Source: Sanghuangporus weigelae
Lineage: Eukaryota > Basidiomycota > Agaricomycetes > Hymenochaetales > Hymenochaetaceae
Length of the DNA stretch: 64,000 nucleotides
Direction: 5' to 3'
NCBI GenBank assembly: GCA_033182465.1
Contig: CP137327.1
Location: 1,178,001 to 1,242,000 of the forward strand
Positions 43,331 through 55,936 of this stretch are shown one piece after another. The notes below the pieces were generated by a model, which saw nothing but the letters and a program-made list of their open reading frames with translations, did no database searches and had not been told where the DNA came from. Positions within the stretch are counted from its first letter, which is position 1; each line of letters opens with the position of its first letter. Position numbers and translations under genes: made by a program.

Positions 43331-46327
43331 CTATAGTTCGTCATGGGGTGCAGGGCTACTCGATGCAGTGTTCTCAGCTGTCGTACTCGATGTCGAACTA
43401 ACTGAAACCGAGGTCTCGGTGGACGCAGTTGTGGTGCTACTACTCCCAGCTTTCGCGCTCGAAGTTTTCTTTTTTGGCGGCGTCTTCCTCCTCATAAGCT
43501 TCAATAACTCCTTCTCAAGCGCTTTCGCTCTCGCTTTCATCTCGGTTATCAAGATGACTCTATCCTCGTTCTCCTTCCTACCCCTCTGCTTCTCCACCCA
43601 CTCGGTTAACCAATCCTCATGCTCCCTGAGGGATTTTTCGAGAGTGCTGAGCTCTCCGGCGGTGTGGTATGCTGGAAGGCCCCCGGGAGTTAACTCCATA
43701 GTGAGGTTCTTTCGGGCCTCGGTGAGGAATAGATTTGTCATGAAGTTGATCCGTTGGGATTCGTTGAGAGCAGATGGGAAGGCTTCGATCTCTTTGTACC
43801 GGAACTGGATGGGACTTTCGAGAGATCTGCGAAGAGAAATAGCATCATTGACTGCATCGACGAGACAATCAACGACTACTCACTCAAGCTGGTCCTTCTT
43901 ATCCCAGAAATCGATCAATTGTGCATGGTCACCTTCCTCACTCATCCAATGGAGGGTATCATAGACTTTCTCTTTCAGCGCGTCTCGCTCGTCCTCTGTG
44001 GAGCATTTCTTGAACGGGCTTGTGTCGCTCTCGTCGTCGAGAAGGTCGCGAAGCCGATAGAGATATGCTTCGAGACCATTACGCGCTTCTTCTCGTCGGC
44101 GCTTAGCAGCCTCTGCCGTGTCAACGGCAATCAGCCTATAAGAGAGGAAGGGTTTAGCAGGTATCACCGGAAAAAGGACAGATGGTTGCCTACCGGTCGC
44201 GAGAGCGACGAATCTCGGCTGGTGTCAAAGCGGGAATCGACAACGGCTTGACTGTTAGTTTCAAAGGAATGGTGTCCTTTGGATCCTTCTTCGTTTCTGA
44301 ACTTGGAGAAGCTGACGACGCTGATGAGGAAGATGCAGATGATAAAGAAGCTTCTTCTGTTTCCTGAGTCGCTGAAGAAGTAACCGAAGTGCTGGAGCTC
44401 CCGTCGGACGGTCCTGACGATGTTTCATTCTCTGCCTCTTCCTTTGAACCACCAAAGAGACCTTTGAGTTTATCTTTGAGTTTATCTTGTCAGATCTCTC
44501 ATTGCATAAAGGAAGCAATACGGTACCAGTGAAGGACTCTTTCTTGATCTCTCCGTATGCAACAGCGTCCTGGATACCAGCGAAACCTGATTCGGATAAA
44601 ACTAGAGTAGCTTTAACTACCGGGTCGATCGCCCCAGCTTCGGAGAGCTCTTCGAATGCTTCCTTGACTCCGGAAATTTCTGCTTCTAAGAGATCTGTGA
44701 AGATTCCACTATAAGGACAGACCTATCAGCATCGTGAAGCGAACATGGAAACGTTGATCACTTCCTACCCAGGAGGATTCTTGTAAGACATCTTCACAAC
44801 GAAGTCATCTTTCCGTTTGAACGTCATGGTCTTCTTAGTTCCGACCTTTGATCCGGCCGGGAAGACCGAAGTATGCAGAGTCCTCTGGTTCGTCAAAGGA
44901 GTCTGCGCGTCTTCCGCGGAACCAACCGTCTTCGGCTGCGAAAGGTATGAAATTTGGATATCGTAAGGCGCGATGTCCGTGATCTTGATGTCCTTCGTTC
45001 GGAACTGCGGGCTGATGGACGCTCCGTAAAGAGCAGCGCCAAGGACGGCGGCTTCATCTGCGTTCACGCTCGTCGCAATCTTGCTATCGTCAACAGCAGA
45101 CTTCACGGATGCTTGGACCATTGGCGTACGGGAATGGCCGCCAAAGAAGATCACGGATTTGACCTCATCTATTTTGAGGCCAGCGTTCTCTAGAGCATCC
45201 GAGATCGGTTTCGAGAACTTCGCTTGGAGGTCGGAACAAGCGGCCTCGAACGAAGCGCGAGTTACCTTTGTGCGATAATCAATATCAAAGGCAACGCTCT
45301 CCACCGACACAGTCGCTTCAGCGTTGGCGCTCAAAATGGCCTTGACGCGCTCCGCCTCTTTCCATAGCTTAGCCATACCACGTGCATCCTCAGTGATCTT
45401 CTTATTATGCTTCACTTCGAAGTCAAGCGCGAGCATATCTCGTAACCGCCGAGTAAACTCTAGGCCACCCGCGGAACGATCAAAACCAACACCCGCAACA
45501 GTAATTAACGTCTGTGCGCCGTCTTTTCCTTTCTTTCCGTTCTGAACCGTCTCGAAGGATACGACACTTGCTCGCACACCGCCTGCGCCAGCGTCATATA
45601 CGACATGCCACTCCTTCGGCTCGAAAGTGCGAGACATAGCAAAGTTGAGCGCAACTGCGGTTCCGTCATTCACAAGAGCTGCAAGACGTAGTCCTGCGAT
45701 TTCAAGCGCATCTACGACAGCGTCTCTTTCAAATTGTGTGAAATACGATGGGACGGCTACTATAACGTCGCGAACCGCCTCGCGCGAATCGGCACCACCG
45801 ACTGTTTCCGCAAGCTCCTTGATGTAGGAAAACTGCATTGCGATGAGCTCTTCCACACTCCATTCCGTAGAGTTCGAGGATTGTATAACGGTTGTGGTCC
45901 CTCTCTCTGCCCGCGAGAGTTGTACGGGGCTTATTGTCCGGAAGAAATCCGCTCCGTCTGATTCATAAGGGACGCCTTGAAGAAGCTTAAGGTATGTGAA
46001 AGAGTCTTTCGGAAAACGAGCGGCCTATGGAAAAGTTTGAGCGTGCAGGAGCTGAATGAACTAAGCTTAACGCTTACTGACGAGATTGAATGCGTCGGAA
46101 CCAAATAACCTGTCCTCGCCTTTCCACGCAACGGAAGACTGAATCTTCCTCTTCGAATCGCGATTTAACAAGACGTCAAATGGTACACCAGGCTTGATGA
46201 CCGAGGCCTTTATGAACTCTGTCCCATAGTCTATTGCCAGAATGGAGCCAGAGGCAGATTGCGAAAACCAGAAGACGGAGATTGTTAAGGATAATAGTAA
46301 AGAGAATAATCGTCGATAATAAGCCAT
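43331..46327 (-). CDS. LHS1: ER-lumenal Hsp70-like protein Lhs1/Hyou1 (Grp170)
   Basis: Six exons (46327-46082, 46024-44769, 44708-44527, 44485-44194, 44135-43884, 43826-43331) total 2724 nt, 907 residues. It has a signal peptide ('MAYYRRLFSLLLSLTISVFW') and then an Hsp70 nucleotide-binding domain starting 'ILAIDYGTEFIKASVIKPG', with 'AVPSYFTQFERDAVVDALEIAGL', 'VVYDAGAGGVRASVVSF', 'VAGVGFDRSAGGLEFTRRLRD' and 'VIFFGGHSRTPMVQ'. A divergent substrate domain, an acidic Ser-rich insert, a helical domain and the ER-retention tetrapeptide HDEL at the very end follow. Lhs1/Grp170 acts as nucleotide-exchange factor and holdase for BiP/Kar2 in the ER. The first intron starts GTCAGT, chosen because it keeps 'AFNL/AARFPKDSF' in phase. 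Divergent from F-box-like copy B, 193 bp away. Confidence 0.95.
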
Positions 46328-46520
46328 GGTTGAGACTCTATAGTGCGGACATGGGAGCCGCCAACGGTCGCTGTACGTGTCTATGTAGCCTTTGTCGGTC
46401 GACGTGGCAGAGCGCGCGTCCAAGAAATGGAATGGTACGTGTCAATTGATATCACGTGCATCGATATTGACCGAAATTCGAATGAATCGTGTCAAGTGTC
46501 AATGACTGCTACTTTCTGCG
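46328..46520. promoter_or_regulatory. Short divergent promoter, LHS1 and F-box-like copy B
   Basis: 193 bp between the two start codons. I see no TATA box and no clear UPR element; shared control is an inference from distance only. Confidence 0.35.
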
Positions 46521-48233
46521 ATGACCGACAATTTTACCACCTTATTGCGCAACTTGAGCACATCGATACGGTTCAACACACTCTCCGATGCAATTCTTGC
46601 ACGAATCTATATTGAGGACGAAGACATTCTCACCGTCGACTTGCAGAACAGCTTCCTGCACATAGCCCACGAAGACTTTGACCCTCGAGAGGTCACATTC
46701 ACGAGCATCTGGAACATTTGATATTATGTCTCGCAGGCTCGAAGAAGTATTTCTCTCGAGCGCTCAGCTTTTCGCATTCCTGATGAGATCGGAGGGAAAA
46801 GAACAGCCAGAATTTTTCCTCATGATATCCTCAACCTAGTATCAGATCAATTATGGCGGGATCGAGTTCCTCTCGGCGTAGCGGCAATGGAACCTCGATG
46901 GGATTGTGCGTTCGCGTTAAGTGGTCACGATCTACGCAATATGAGCTTAGTCCATCGATCCTGGACATCTCCTGCTCAGAGCGCCTTGCGCCGGAGAGCC
47001 GTGGTTCCCTTCGTACGCATGAAGCATTTCCTCCTCAGCCCATTCTGTGGACCGCGGGTTTCGGAAATGATTTTGTACTGGTCGATAACTGATAGGATAG
47101 GTGGCGTCACACAGAGCGACATCTCGCTGTTGGAGGAACTCCTAAAGCGAACTCCGAATCTCAAGTCCCTATCATTTAATACCTTCCTCGTCCACGGTCC
47201 ATTCAGAATCGATAGTTGTCTCGAGATCATAGCAGGCCAGTTATCACATCTGGAAGATCTGTGGCTCAAAGACTTCGAAGTGGTAGAGAAGGAGACACGA
47301 CTTCATTCACCTTCCATCGAGATGCACGACACCTTCCGAAAATGCGTTCACTCAAATTTTTTCTCTCTACGACACTGTGGTGCCCAAGATGGAAGGCCTT
47401 CGGATCATCCTCCTTCAAGCTTGAAGAACATCGAAATCGATACATCTATTCTTGCCATAGGTCCGCTATTCCCCTGGCTCGTTAAGCCAAGAGGAAATTT
47501 CGCCTTGCACTCTCTCTCACTCGTTCTTCGGGACAGTGTTGGTTCATTCTGGCCACTGGGAATACGGGAGTGCTTAGAAGATGGCTTGAAAGAGACGCGC
47601 AATCTCCGCCTGTGCATTTTAATTGGCCAATGTCATCTCCTGTACGAAAGCATGGGCTGGCCTCCTCCCTACTCCAACTTGCTCCGAAGCAACAACGTCC
47701 TAATCACGCTTGATCTGTTCATCATGGAAACAGACGTAGGCGAATCCGACACTGTGGATGCTGACAGTCTTCTGAATGTCCTAAACTTCGAGTGCATGCG
47801 TCTTCCCGCCTCACTGGAGCGATTGGCGATTCATTACTTTGATGGTGCATTGCGACGGCGTTTTACACTGACTCGAGCAGTCGCTCTGGACATGTCTTCG
47901 CAAAATCAACATGTCTTGAATCTCCTTGACGCTTGGGCAGATTTTGTGGAGGATCTTAGACCCACGGTGCCTTTGAAATTTCTACAGGACATAGAAAAAG
48001 TTATGTCGAGCCTCCCGAACCTTCGGAAATTTGTGATCACTAGGTCACCAGAGATTGCCGAGAAAAACTTAGCCAAGTGGGATACAGCCGGCATTATGAA
48101 TCATATGAATCAACGTGCTGGTGAAATCCAAGACGGTGTTCCGAAGCAGCTTCAGCGGATTTGTGTGGATAAGAATATAGAGCTTGTCTGTCTGAAGAAC
48201 GCATTTCTTCGCCAATGGGACATTCCTGCGTAA
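46521..48233 (+). CDS. F-box-like family protein, copy B
   Basis: A 66-codon frame (46521-46721) ends in TGA at 46719-46721, and homology to copy A continues in the same frame. The main frame then runs to 48233, and its family homology starts about 46770 ('RTARIFPHDILNLVSDQLWRD'). An F-box-like core follows ('DLRNMSLVHRSWTSPAQ', 'LRRRAVVPFVRMKHFLLSPF'), then LRR-like strands ('TPNLKSLSFNTFL', 'LSHLEDLWLKDF', 'PPSSLKNIEIDTS', 'LPASLERLAIHYF', 'LPNLRKFVITRSP'). An intron 46690-46734 (45 nt, GTCACA..CGCAG) would remove the TGA in frame; copy A has coding sequence at that place, so the stop may instead be a lesion. Residues at 47334-47395 match copy A only in the +1 frame, suggesting two compensating indels. 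Otherwise open for over 440 codons. Confidence 0.65.
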
Positions 48234-48349
48234 TACTAGTAACTTTCAATTTCGGAACCCTTGTAACGTTCTCATTGATTCGATAACTTGGAACTAATTG
48301 GTCGTTAGAAAAGGATTTCTTACGTAAGACTTATTTCTTACACGCGTTA

Positions 48350-48374
48350 CAGTCATTAACCGGTCCTTTGAACA
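48350..48374 (+). repeat. Left terminal inverted repeat of the MITE
   Basis: 25 bases starting CAGTCATTAACCGG; pairs with 48995-49019 with one mismatch. Confidence 0.85.
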
Positions 48375-48994
48375 CCTATTACAGATCCACTTTTGTAGCT
48401 CACCACGTAGCAATTTTCTCAAAACTGAGTGCATACTACAATTGTCTACCATGAGATACACCTGCTAATTTTTTTCCCAGTCATAACATAGACAGGAAAA
48501 ATTAATATGGCCAATAGAAAATTATAGGTGACTGTCACATAATACAGCTCCTTTGAACACCGTGTGACATTACAAAACGCCTAATATTGGCTAATTTGCC
48601 GACTTGGCATAACAACGTCGATCACATTATGTAAAATAAACAGCTTATGTATCTGTCACATTTTTTGCTTGTTTGGCTTGCATTAATTTACTGAAAGCAT
48701 ATTCCTCCATGAAAATATAAGGTAAGACACTTATAATAGAGTGATATTAGCTAATAAACTCAGAATCCACATTGGTTGACAGAAAAATGCACAGGACCAA
48801 TTTGATCAGAGTGAGGTTTACTGGTTTCACATAAATTTGACCAGTGTCTAATTTTTCCTGACCCAACAACTTGCCCGGTTTACTTAAAAATTTGGATATC
48901 AATTCAGATATACACTTTGCATCTGCAACATTTTTCTTGTGGTGAGGGATGAAGAATTGAGTGAGAAAACTTAAGGTGTTTAAAGGAATGGTAC

Positions 48995-49019
48995 TGTTTA
49001 AAGGACCGGTTAATGACTG
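48995..49019 (-). repeat. Right terminal inverted repeat of the MITE
   Basis: Reverse complement of the left end, with A for G at one position; followed by the TA duplication. Confidence 0.85.
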
Positions 49020-49098
49020 TATGCTTACTAATTATACAAACACGCGTGTCTGAACTGAATGATAGCGCGTCTTCCTTTCTTTGCTCCGAACTACGATC

Positions 49099-52000
49099 AT
49101 GCGCGAATCATGGTCGAAACATACCTTTCAAGTCAGGCTCTCCCACAACCCCGAGACGGGTTATTTACTTCCTTCTTGTGATGGTGTTGACTTCGTCCGC
49201 CTTGCTGAATGTCTTTCTTTGGGATCGATCAGCGAAGACCTACTTTCAGATGAAGAGGTCGAGGAAAAGTCGGGTGGCTCGAGAAAGAGGAAGAAGGGGA
49301 GAGGAAAGGCAGCTTCGGTGCCCCGGGCAAGACCTACGAAGCGTATCAAGCTGGAAGTCCCGTCCGCAGCCCGGGAAGCCCTCGAAGAATCCGCTGTTCC
49401 AATTATTCGTCACACGTTTGAAATAGATTTTGCTGTTGATGACCAGATGCCGCCGGCACCTCAACAACCGGTATCACCATTTCGCGACTTTCTGAATGTA
49501 ATCGCTGGCAAGTGCGACGAGCAAATGGAAGAGCAAGACGAGGTGATTCTCGACTTGGGGATTCTGTACCCTCATACGCATGCCAGGGCCGTGCACTTGT
49601 GCAAGGACGATCCGCTTGAAAGTAGACGATTAAACTCCCTGCCACTTTCAAGCCTTGTTGTCCTTCCCTCTCTTATTGGCGATGTCAAGGATGCCGATCA
49701 TGACTTCAATATACCCGCTCTTCGAGATATCCTCGCGTCAGCATACAGGATGCAGCAGAACAAGCGCGCAAGACTGTCTGGACCATTGTACATTGTTGTT
49801 CCAAAACGATCACTGTTAAACAAAGAAAGTCGTTCCCTTCCCATTTTACTCCGAATAGAAATCACGGTTTCGCTACTCGAGACTGGCATTTTTGAACCGT
49901 TGTCGACTTATCGGAAGAAAGACGTAGAGTTAGAGGAGGCCCAAAGACGTGTTCTGACTTATGCGTTCGGCGTAGGTCGTCCGATGCTAGGTGACTACAA
50001 CGGAACCACGGATATACCCTTCTTCTTGTCCTGTTTGCATCCAGCACCTGCTCTTCCGTCCGACGAAGCGTACGAAGCTGCTCAACCCAAGGAGCTTCTT
50101 CCGAAACTGCTTCCTTTCCAACGCCGATCTGTCAACTGGCTACTTTCGCGCGAAGGCAGACACATTACTTCTGAAGGTCACATCAAGGACCTTTCTACTT
50201 CTTCACAAAGTCCTTTCTTTTGGGAAGAAGTCTGCCCCGATGACGGAAAGAAGTGGTATTTTAACCGTATCACCGGACGGCTGCTGAACGAGGAACCATC
50301 CTCTGACGATTTCTTCGGCGGCATCCTGGCCGAAGAACCTGGTCTGGGGAAGACATTGGAAACCATTTCACTTGCCCTTTTGAATCCTGACATCGGTCGA
50401 AATCCCTCGATCAGCAGGTGGGATCCTGTAGGAGTCATAAATGTTAAGGAAGTCAGTGTACGTCATATCTTACTTCCCTCTTTTATGTCTTCGCCTGTTT
50501 ACTGACAATTTGGCTCAGACAAATCTGATTGTGACACCAGCAGCACTTGCCCAGCAATGGGTTGACGAACTCAAACTGCATGCTCCCTCTTTAAAGGTGT
50601 TCGTGTATGAAGGTTGGACAAAGGTACCAGTCCCGATTACTGTGCAAGAAGCGAAAGACAGGATCCTTCGAGAGGCCCGTGACCGTAGACAGGCCAAGAT
50701 AAAAGTTCAACCGGAGGATGATGATCTCGATGACGATGACGATGTAGGTGAACTTGACCTAACCGCCGACGAGAAAAAGGAGCTCGAAAAAGCATCAAAA
50801 CAAAAGACGTGGTGCGACTTCATCCAGGAATATGATATTTGCATAACAAGTGAGTATGGTCGAGCGTCATTTCATGAACATCTAATGACGTCTTTTTCAG
50901 CCTATAATAACCTGCAGCATGGTGAGTCACTTACAATTGCTATCGATTTAACATGGAGGTTAATTCGATGTTAGACTTGGGCGTCGCCCGAGCTCCTCTG
51001 CAAAGACCGCGTCGGGAGGTCGCCAAATACGTCGAAATTTACCGTGATCGTTCACCGCTTGTCATGGTTGAGTGGAATAGAGTCATCATGGACGAAGTCC
51101 AGATGGTCGGAGGTGGGAAGACAGAGTATGCCGAACTTTGCAGGAGTGCATTTATATTGAGCTGACTTGGTGTCTTAGAGAGATGGTGTCGCTCATTCCA
51201 CGTCTGTCGAGCTTCGCCGTATCTGGTACTCCTGCCCGTGCGAGCGTCGATGACCTTATTCATGTCATCAAGTAAGTAATGTCTGACATCTTTCTGAAAT
51301 TTGACCGATTTATTCCCCAAGGTTCCTACGCATCGGTGCTGTTATCGAGTCTCCGAAAGTGTGGCCAAGGCTCCAGAAATCAGGATTTGCCGTGTATTTT
51401 AAGGATTTGTTTGAAAGAATTGCGGTTAGGTTAGAGTCTCCTGTCATTTCTCTTTCACTGGCTTCTTTTATGTTGACCAACTATGTAGGACGATGAAGGT
51501 AAAAGTTCAGGACGAGCTCACAATTCCTCAGCAAAGGAGATTTGTTGTTCCCATAGAGTTAGGAAAGGTCGAAAAACATGTGAGCTAACTTCAATGAACG
51601 GCAAAACTTCGCACTGCTGACAATATCTGGACTTAGGTTTACGACGAAAATCTGGAGCGAGCGCTGACTGAGCTCGGCTTGGACTCCGAGGGCGTAGCTG
51701 CTTCCTCGGGCTGGCAACTTGACGTTAATCTACTGCGTCACTGGATGCGAAGACTTCGTGGAATTTGTACTCACCCGCAAGTCGGCAAGTTGTCCAAGCA
51801 AAACGACCGTCTCACTAAAATCAGCACCGCGTTGAAGAGCATAGGAGAAGTACTTGAGGTATGCTCTGAGTTCCTTTGATTATTTTCACCGCTTATCTGA
51901 ACACCCGATAGGACATGAAGGAACAAAATTGGAGAAAATTGATGGACGAAAAGAAGTCAAGAGTGAGTGCATCAGACCACATCGTCTTCGTTCTACTGAA

Positions 52001-55000
52001 AAGTCGCCTCGTAACCATTACCAGATACAAAATCTTGTTAAGCGCGCAGAGCTTACTCAACACAGTGACAGCCCTCAGAGGCACAGGCAAGCTCTTGAGA
52101 CTCTCCTCGAAGCGCGACGTGACATGGATGCGGTATGCGCGGAAATCACGGACATCATCGCTGACCATGACGCGAAAGGAGAGTTGCTCAAGCAGGCCAA
52201 CAAACAAGCGGGAGACGATGCCTCTTCCGGAGAGGCAGGAGATAAGTCGAGTAAGATCCGGGAGCATAGCGTAGCTCCTTCCGAAGATCCTACAGAAGAT
52301 GATCTGCCAAAAACTCCTGCGGGCATAGAGCATCGGCACAAGAGAAATGCGCTTCAAGCGCGGTTGCGTGAGGCGCATATCGTTCTACATCAGATTTACT
52401 TCCGCCTAGGCGACGTCTATCATGTTCTTGGAGATTCCTATAAACTAAAAGAAGCTGAAGCTTATGATACGGCAGAGAAGTTACGGAAGCGTCTTCTAAA
52501 AAGTGCGTCCTAAGGGGATATCCAGATTGTTCGTTACTAAGTTCTCTTCTTCCAGCGACTGAGCAGGCTGCAAACCGGTCAATTGCCCAAATAAGACTTG
52601 TTGCTGAAAAGACGACGATTGTGGAGGAAGACATGAAAATACATCATTGCGGAAAAGGCGGAGAGAAGAGCGAAGATCTTGTAAGCAAATTCATCTTTCC
52701 AGTTCTTCGCGAATTCATCTTGATACATGCCTCAGCTTCGCGAAGCTGATGGAATCATCAATATCCTGAACGAGCAAATGGAGCTGCTGGTCCAATGGCG
52801 TGCGCGTATAGTCAAGCTGCTGACGGAAAGCCTCTCCGCGAGCGAAGGAGATGATGCGGATGGAGAAGAATACGCAAGGACACTTGAGACTCAAGGAGAA
52901 GCTGAGACGTTTTTGCAAGCCTACTCGGCTTTGCTGGCGGACCGACGAGAAACGCTTGTAGCAGAACGTACAGCGCTTGCCGCCCATGATGCAAGAGAAC
53001 GCAAGATTCGGCATACCGTCGCCGCTCAGCGTGCGCAACAAGCTGCTCAAGTCGCAGAAAACGGTGGCGGACTCGAGAAGGATGAATTAGGACCTGAGCA
53101 TGAGGTTCTACATAAGGAACTTTCGAACGCGCGCAAGGCTGTCCGAGAAGGGCAAACTGGTAGAGCGATCAGGTCGATTTTCGTTGACCTCCAGGGAGTT
53201 GCAGCCAGTTACGTCACTGAGAACGATCCCGAGAAGGTTATCGCCAAGGAGTGGATCAACAAATTAAAATCTCTGATTAAAGAACAGAGTTCGTCACAAT
53301 TTCATTTGGTAAGGCGAGTTGACTGAGCCTGATTTTTGATTGAACAGCGACATTACATGAGAAGCTAGAAGCTGACATGGCGCCTTTTCGCAAAGCCTTC
53401 AACGACCGTGTCCAGTAAGTTCTAGCTTCTTGGTCCTCTACTGGTCTAGACTCACCTGTTCTCTCTACAGGTACTTCCGCCAACTGCAAGAACTTTCGGA
53501 TACTGTACGTGATGTCGAATGGGAAGGCTCTGTGGATGATGCCATAAATAAGTCACACGAGGATGAAGAGCGCATTGAAAGGGAAATCATTAAGCAACAG
53601 GCAAGGCGGAGGTACCTGAAAAATCTCGCTGAAAATGGGGACCAGGACGAAGAAGACAGAACTTGCATATTGTGCAAATGTGAATTTGTCAGAGGGTTTA
53701 TGACACAATGGTGCGTTCATCACTTCTTCATTCATACACCGATTGGATCCCCCCCCGCTAAACTTGGCTTTTCGCATGTTGTAGTGCGCATGTGTATTGT
53801 GAGGTATGAACTTCGTATGACTCACCTTATGAGACCGAGATGTTTATGATGACGTGTCTAGGGATGTCTGAAGGCCTGGTCCTCTCGACAAGAAGGGAAA
53901 GCTTGTCCAGTATGTCGGTACGTATCATTGGTGCTTCTATTTTTTGACAGGCGATTCACGAAGGTTCGTTATCAGCGTCATCATCAACCCCGAACAACTT
54001 CAGCGTATCACCTTGAAGGGAAAGCAAGAAGAAGTCGCGGCGCAAAGCCCGGCGCCAAAAAAACGGTCCACTGGAGATGCACCGAAGTCTAGACGCGTCA
54101 TCGAATATAACACAATTGACTCCGGAGTATTTGAAGAACTGAAGAAGATCGATTGTTTCGGTAGCTACGGGACGAAGATCGAGACACTAGTGCGCCATTT
54201 GCTGTACCTCGATGACGTCGATCCGGGGTGCAAGAGCATTGTCTTCTCTGCATGGGCCGATTCGTTGTATAGTAAGTTTGGTCTATATTTAATAAAGATA
54301 GAAGTTGCTAATGAGACCGTTTGGAAAGTCCTTGAACGGGCATTGACGGAGAATGGGATTGCATGTCTTCGAATTGACCAAAAGAAAGGGAACCAAAATG
54401 CCGCGAAGCTGTTCAAGACGGACCACCGCATCCGGGTCTTACTGCTTCATGGGTACGTAGGACAGTTTTCTCTCTCCCTTTATCAGATTTTGCCGTATCG
54501 TACTCATGGTTTTAATTTCCGACAATTCCCGACAGAGAGCGCGAAAATGCCGGGCTCAACGTCACGGTGAGTAGTGTTTTCATATCCCAGATCTGTCAGC
54601 CAAATTTTGTGGGCTCATCGTTATCTCGATCTATGTGTGCTTTGACTTGTATAGTGCGCTTCTCGAGTTTTCTTGACAGAGAGTGTTGTACAGCATTCTT
54701 TTGAGTTGCAAGGTACGTATCGTTACGCGATCCCCACTCCAAAGTCATTTCGCGAAGTGTCTGACATTGCATTTTGCCGTAGCGATCGCTCGGATTGACA
54801 GATTAGGACAGACGCGACCCACGGAAGGTGAGTTGAGGTCCCACAACATGGGCTCATATCTTTCTGCACTTGCCTCGAGTCTGAAACCTAATACGTAGTG
54901 TATTGTTATTACGCCGAAGGTACGTCTTTATTGCTTTTCATATCGCCCTTCATTCCAGCTGACGTGTCTCGTTTAGATACTGTCGAGAGAAACATTCTTG

Positions 55001-55435
55001 ACTTGGCTGCAAAGCGTGGCCTATCACTGTATACGAAGGACCATGCAACGGGGACTGTGCAAGTGACGTCTTTCGAGATGGACCAGAACGACAAGATCGA
55101 TTCTCCCGTGAGGAATAATAGGAGGCAGAAGGCAGGCCAGAAGGGTGACTTCATATTCAAGTGAGTTCTGGAATCGCATACCATCTTCCTATTTGTCTTC
55201 GCTTGTGCTTCCGGTGGCGATTGCTAATGTGAATCACCCTGTTCTTGTATGCAGAGCGGATGACATGTTGGCGATTTTGTTCCCGCATCTGTTTGAAGAT
55301 GTCGAGTATCTGCTTCCGGAAGAGATGAATATGGATGTAGACGGCATGGACATGGACAATGATGGGGATTTTGATGGGGATGGCACTAGAGATGCGAATG
55401 AACAGCCTATTGCTGGACCGTCTAGACTCGGATAG
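49099..55435 (+). CDS. SHPRH-like SNF2 helicase with RING E3 domain
   Basis: A long many-exon gene. The first recognised exon is 49099 to about 50456; the last ends at the TAG 55433-55435. An upstream exon is possible. Order: a basic nuclear segment ('SRKRKKGRGK'); SNF2 ATPase start 'LLPKLLPFQRRSVNWLLSREG'; Walker A 'GGILAEEPGLGKTLET'; motif Ia 'LIVTPAALAQQWVDEL'; motif II 'VIMDEVQMV' (DEVQ, like the DEAQ of human SHPRH); 'SSFAVSGTPARASVDDL'; 'RRLRGICTHPQVG'. A very long charged helical insert follows, then a C3HC4 RING ('CILCKCEF', 'CAHVYCEGC', 'CPVC') and helicase C ('SIVFSAWADSLY', 'IARIDRLGQTRPTEVYCYYAEDTVE'). The split ATPase with inserted RING is the SHPRH architecture; SHPRH and yeast Irc20/Rad5 relatives act in DNA damage tolerance, including PCNA polyubiquitination. 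The H15 and PHD modules of animal SHPRH are not obvious. The acidic tail is low-complexity. Confidence 0.88.
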
Positions 55436-55936
55436 AGAAATACAGAACCTGGCATACAGACGGACACTGACTGTAGAAATAACGTATATTATAATGTTGT
55501 AATTGTGCGGAACAAGGATAAAGGCCATTTTTGTTGTGTTCCGAGTGTTTCCAAATAAGGCATAGGACCCTGACGGTTAGGATGCGCGATTGGTGACTGG
55601 TGACTATCACATTTTGTTTCTTGTCTTTCTACTTCCATCAGCGACACACTCGTCCACCGCGCCTGTAATACACGAACAAGACAAAAAGAGGGCAGCACAA
55701 CAAGTACTAGTGATAACCGCATTTTACTGGACACTCAAACGTGTTTATGCGAGGCAGGTGAGCTCTTTTTACAGCCACACTTTCGGTACGGTTGCCTCAA
55801 GGCTGGCTCGTGTTCCATCTGTTTGTTTGTCCTTCCCCGCGCACCATCTCTTTTTCATATCCGATTATGAATAAAAATTTCCTCACTGACGATATATCTC
55901 TTTCATTCTTTCTTCAGCCCCACCATCAGCATCGTC
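55436..55936. other. Intergenic, promoter of the Myb gene
   Basis: About 500 bp without supported coding sequence, pyrimidine-rich on the plus strand just before the Myb start codon. Confidence 0.4.

Larger units (their letters stand above)
48350..49019. mobile_element. 670-bp MITE with TA target duplication (Tc1/mariner-pogo type)
   Basis: The left end at 48350 reads CAGTCATTAACCGGTCCTTT; the right end at 49019, read inward on the minus strand, is the same 20 bases. Past that the match goes on with one mismatch in the first 25. Both ends abut TA (48348-48349 and 49020-49021), the target duplication of the Tc1/mariner-pogo superfamily, and CAGT-type ends are usual for fungal pogo/Fot1 elements. 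Inside there is no transposase frame. The motif TCCTTTGAACACC recurs at 48364-48376 and 48549-48561, and an inverted variant lies at 48975-48987, as subterminal repeats. It is a non-autonomous DNA element inserted between F-box-like copy B and the SHPRH-like gene; well-preserved ends suggest a fairly recent insertion. Confidence 0.85.
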
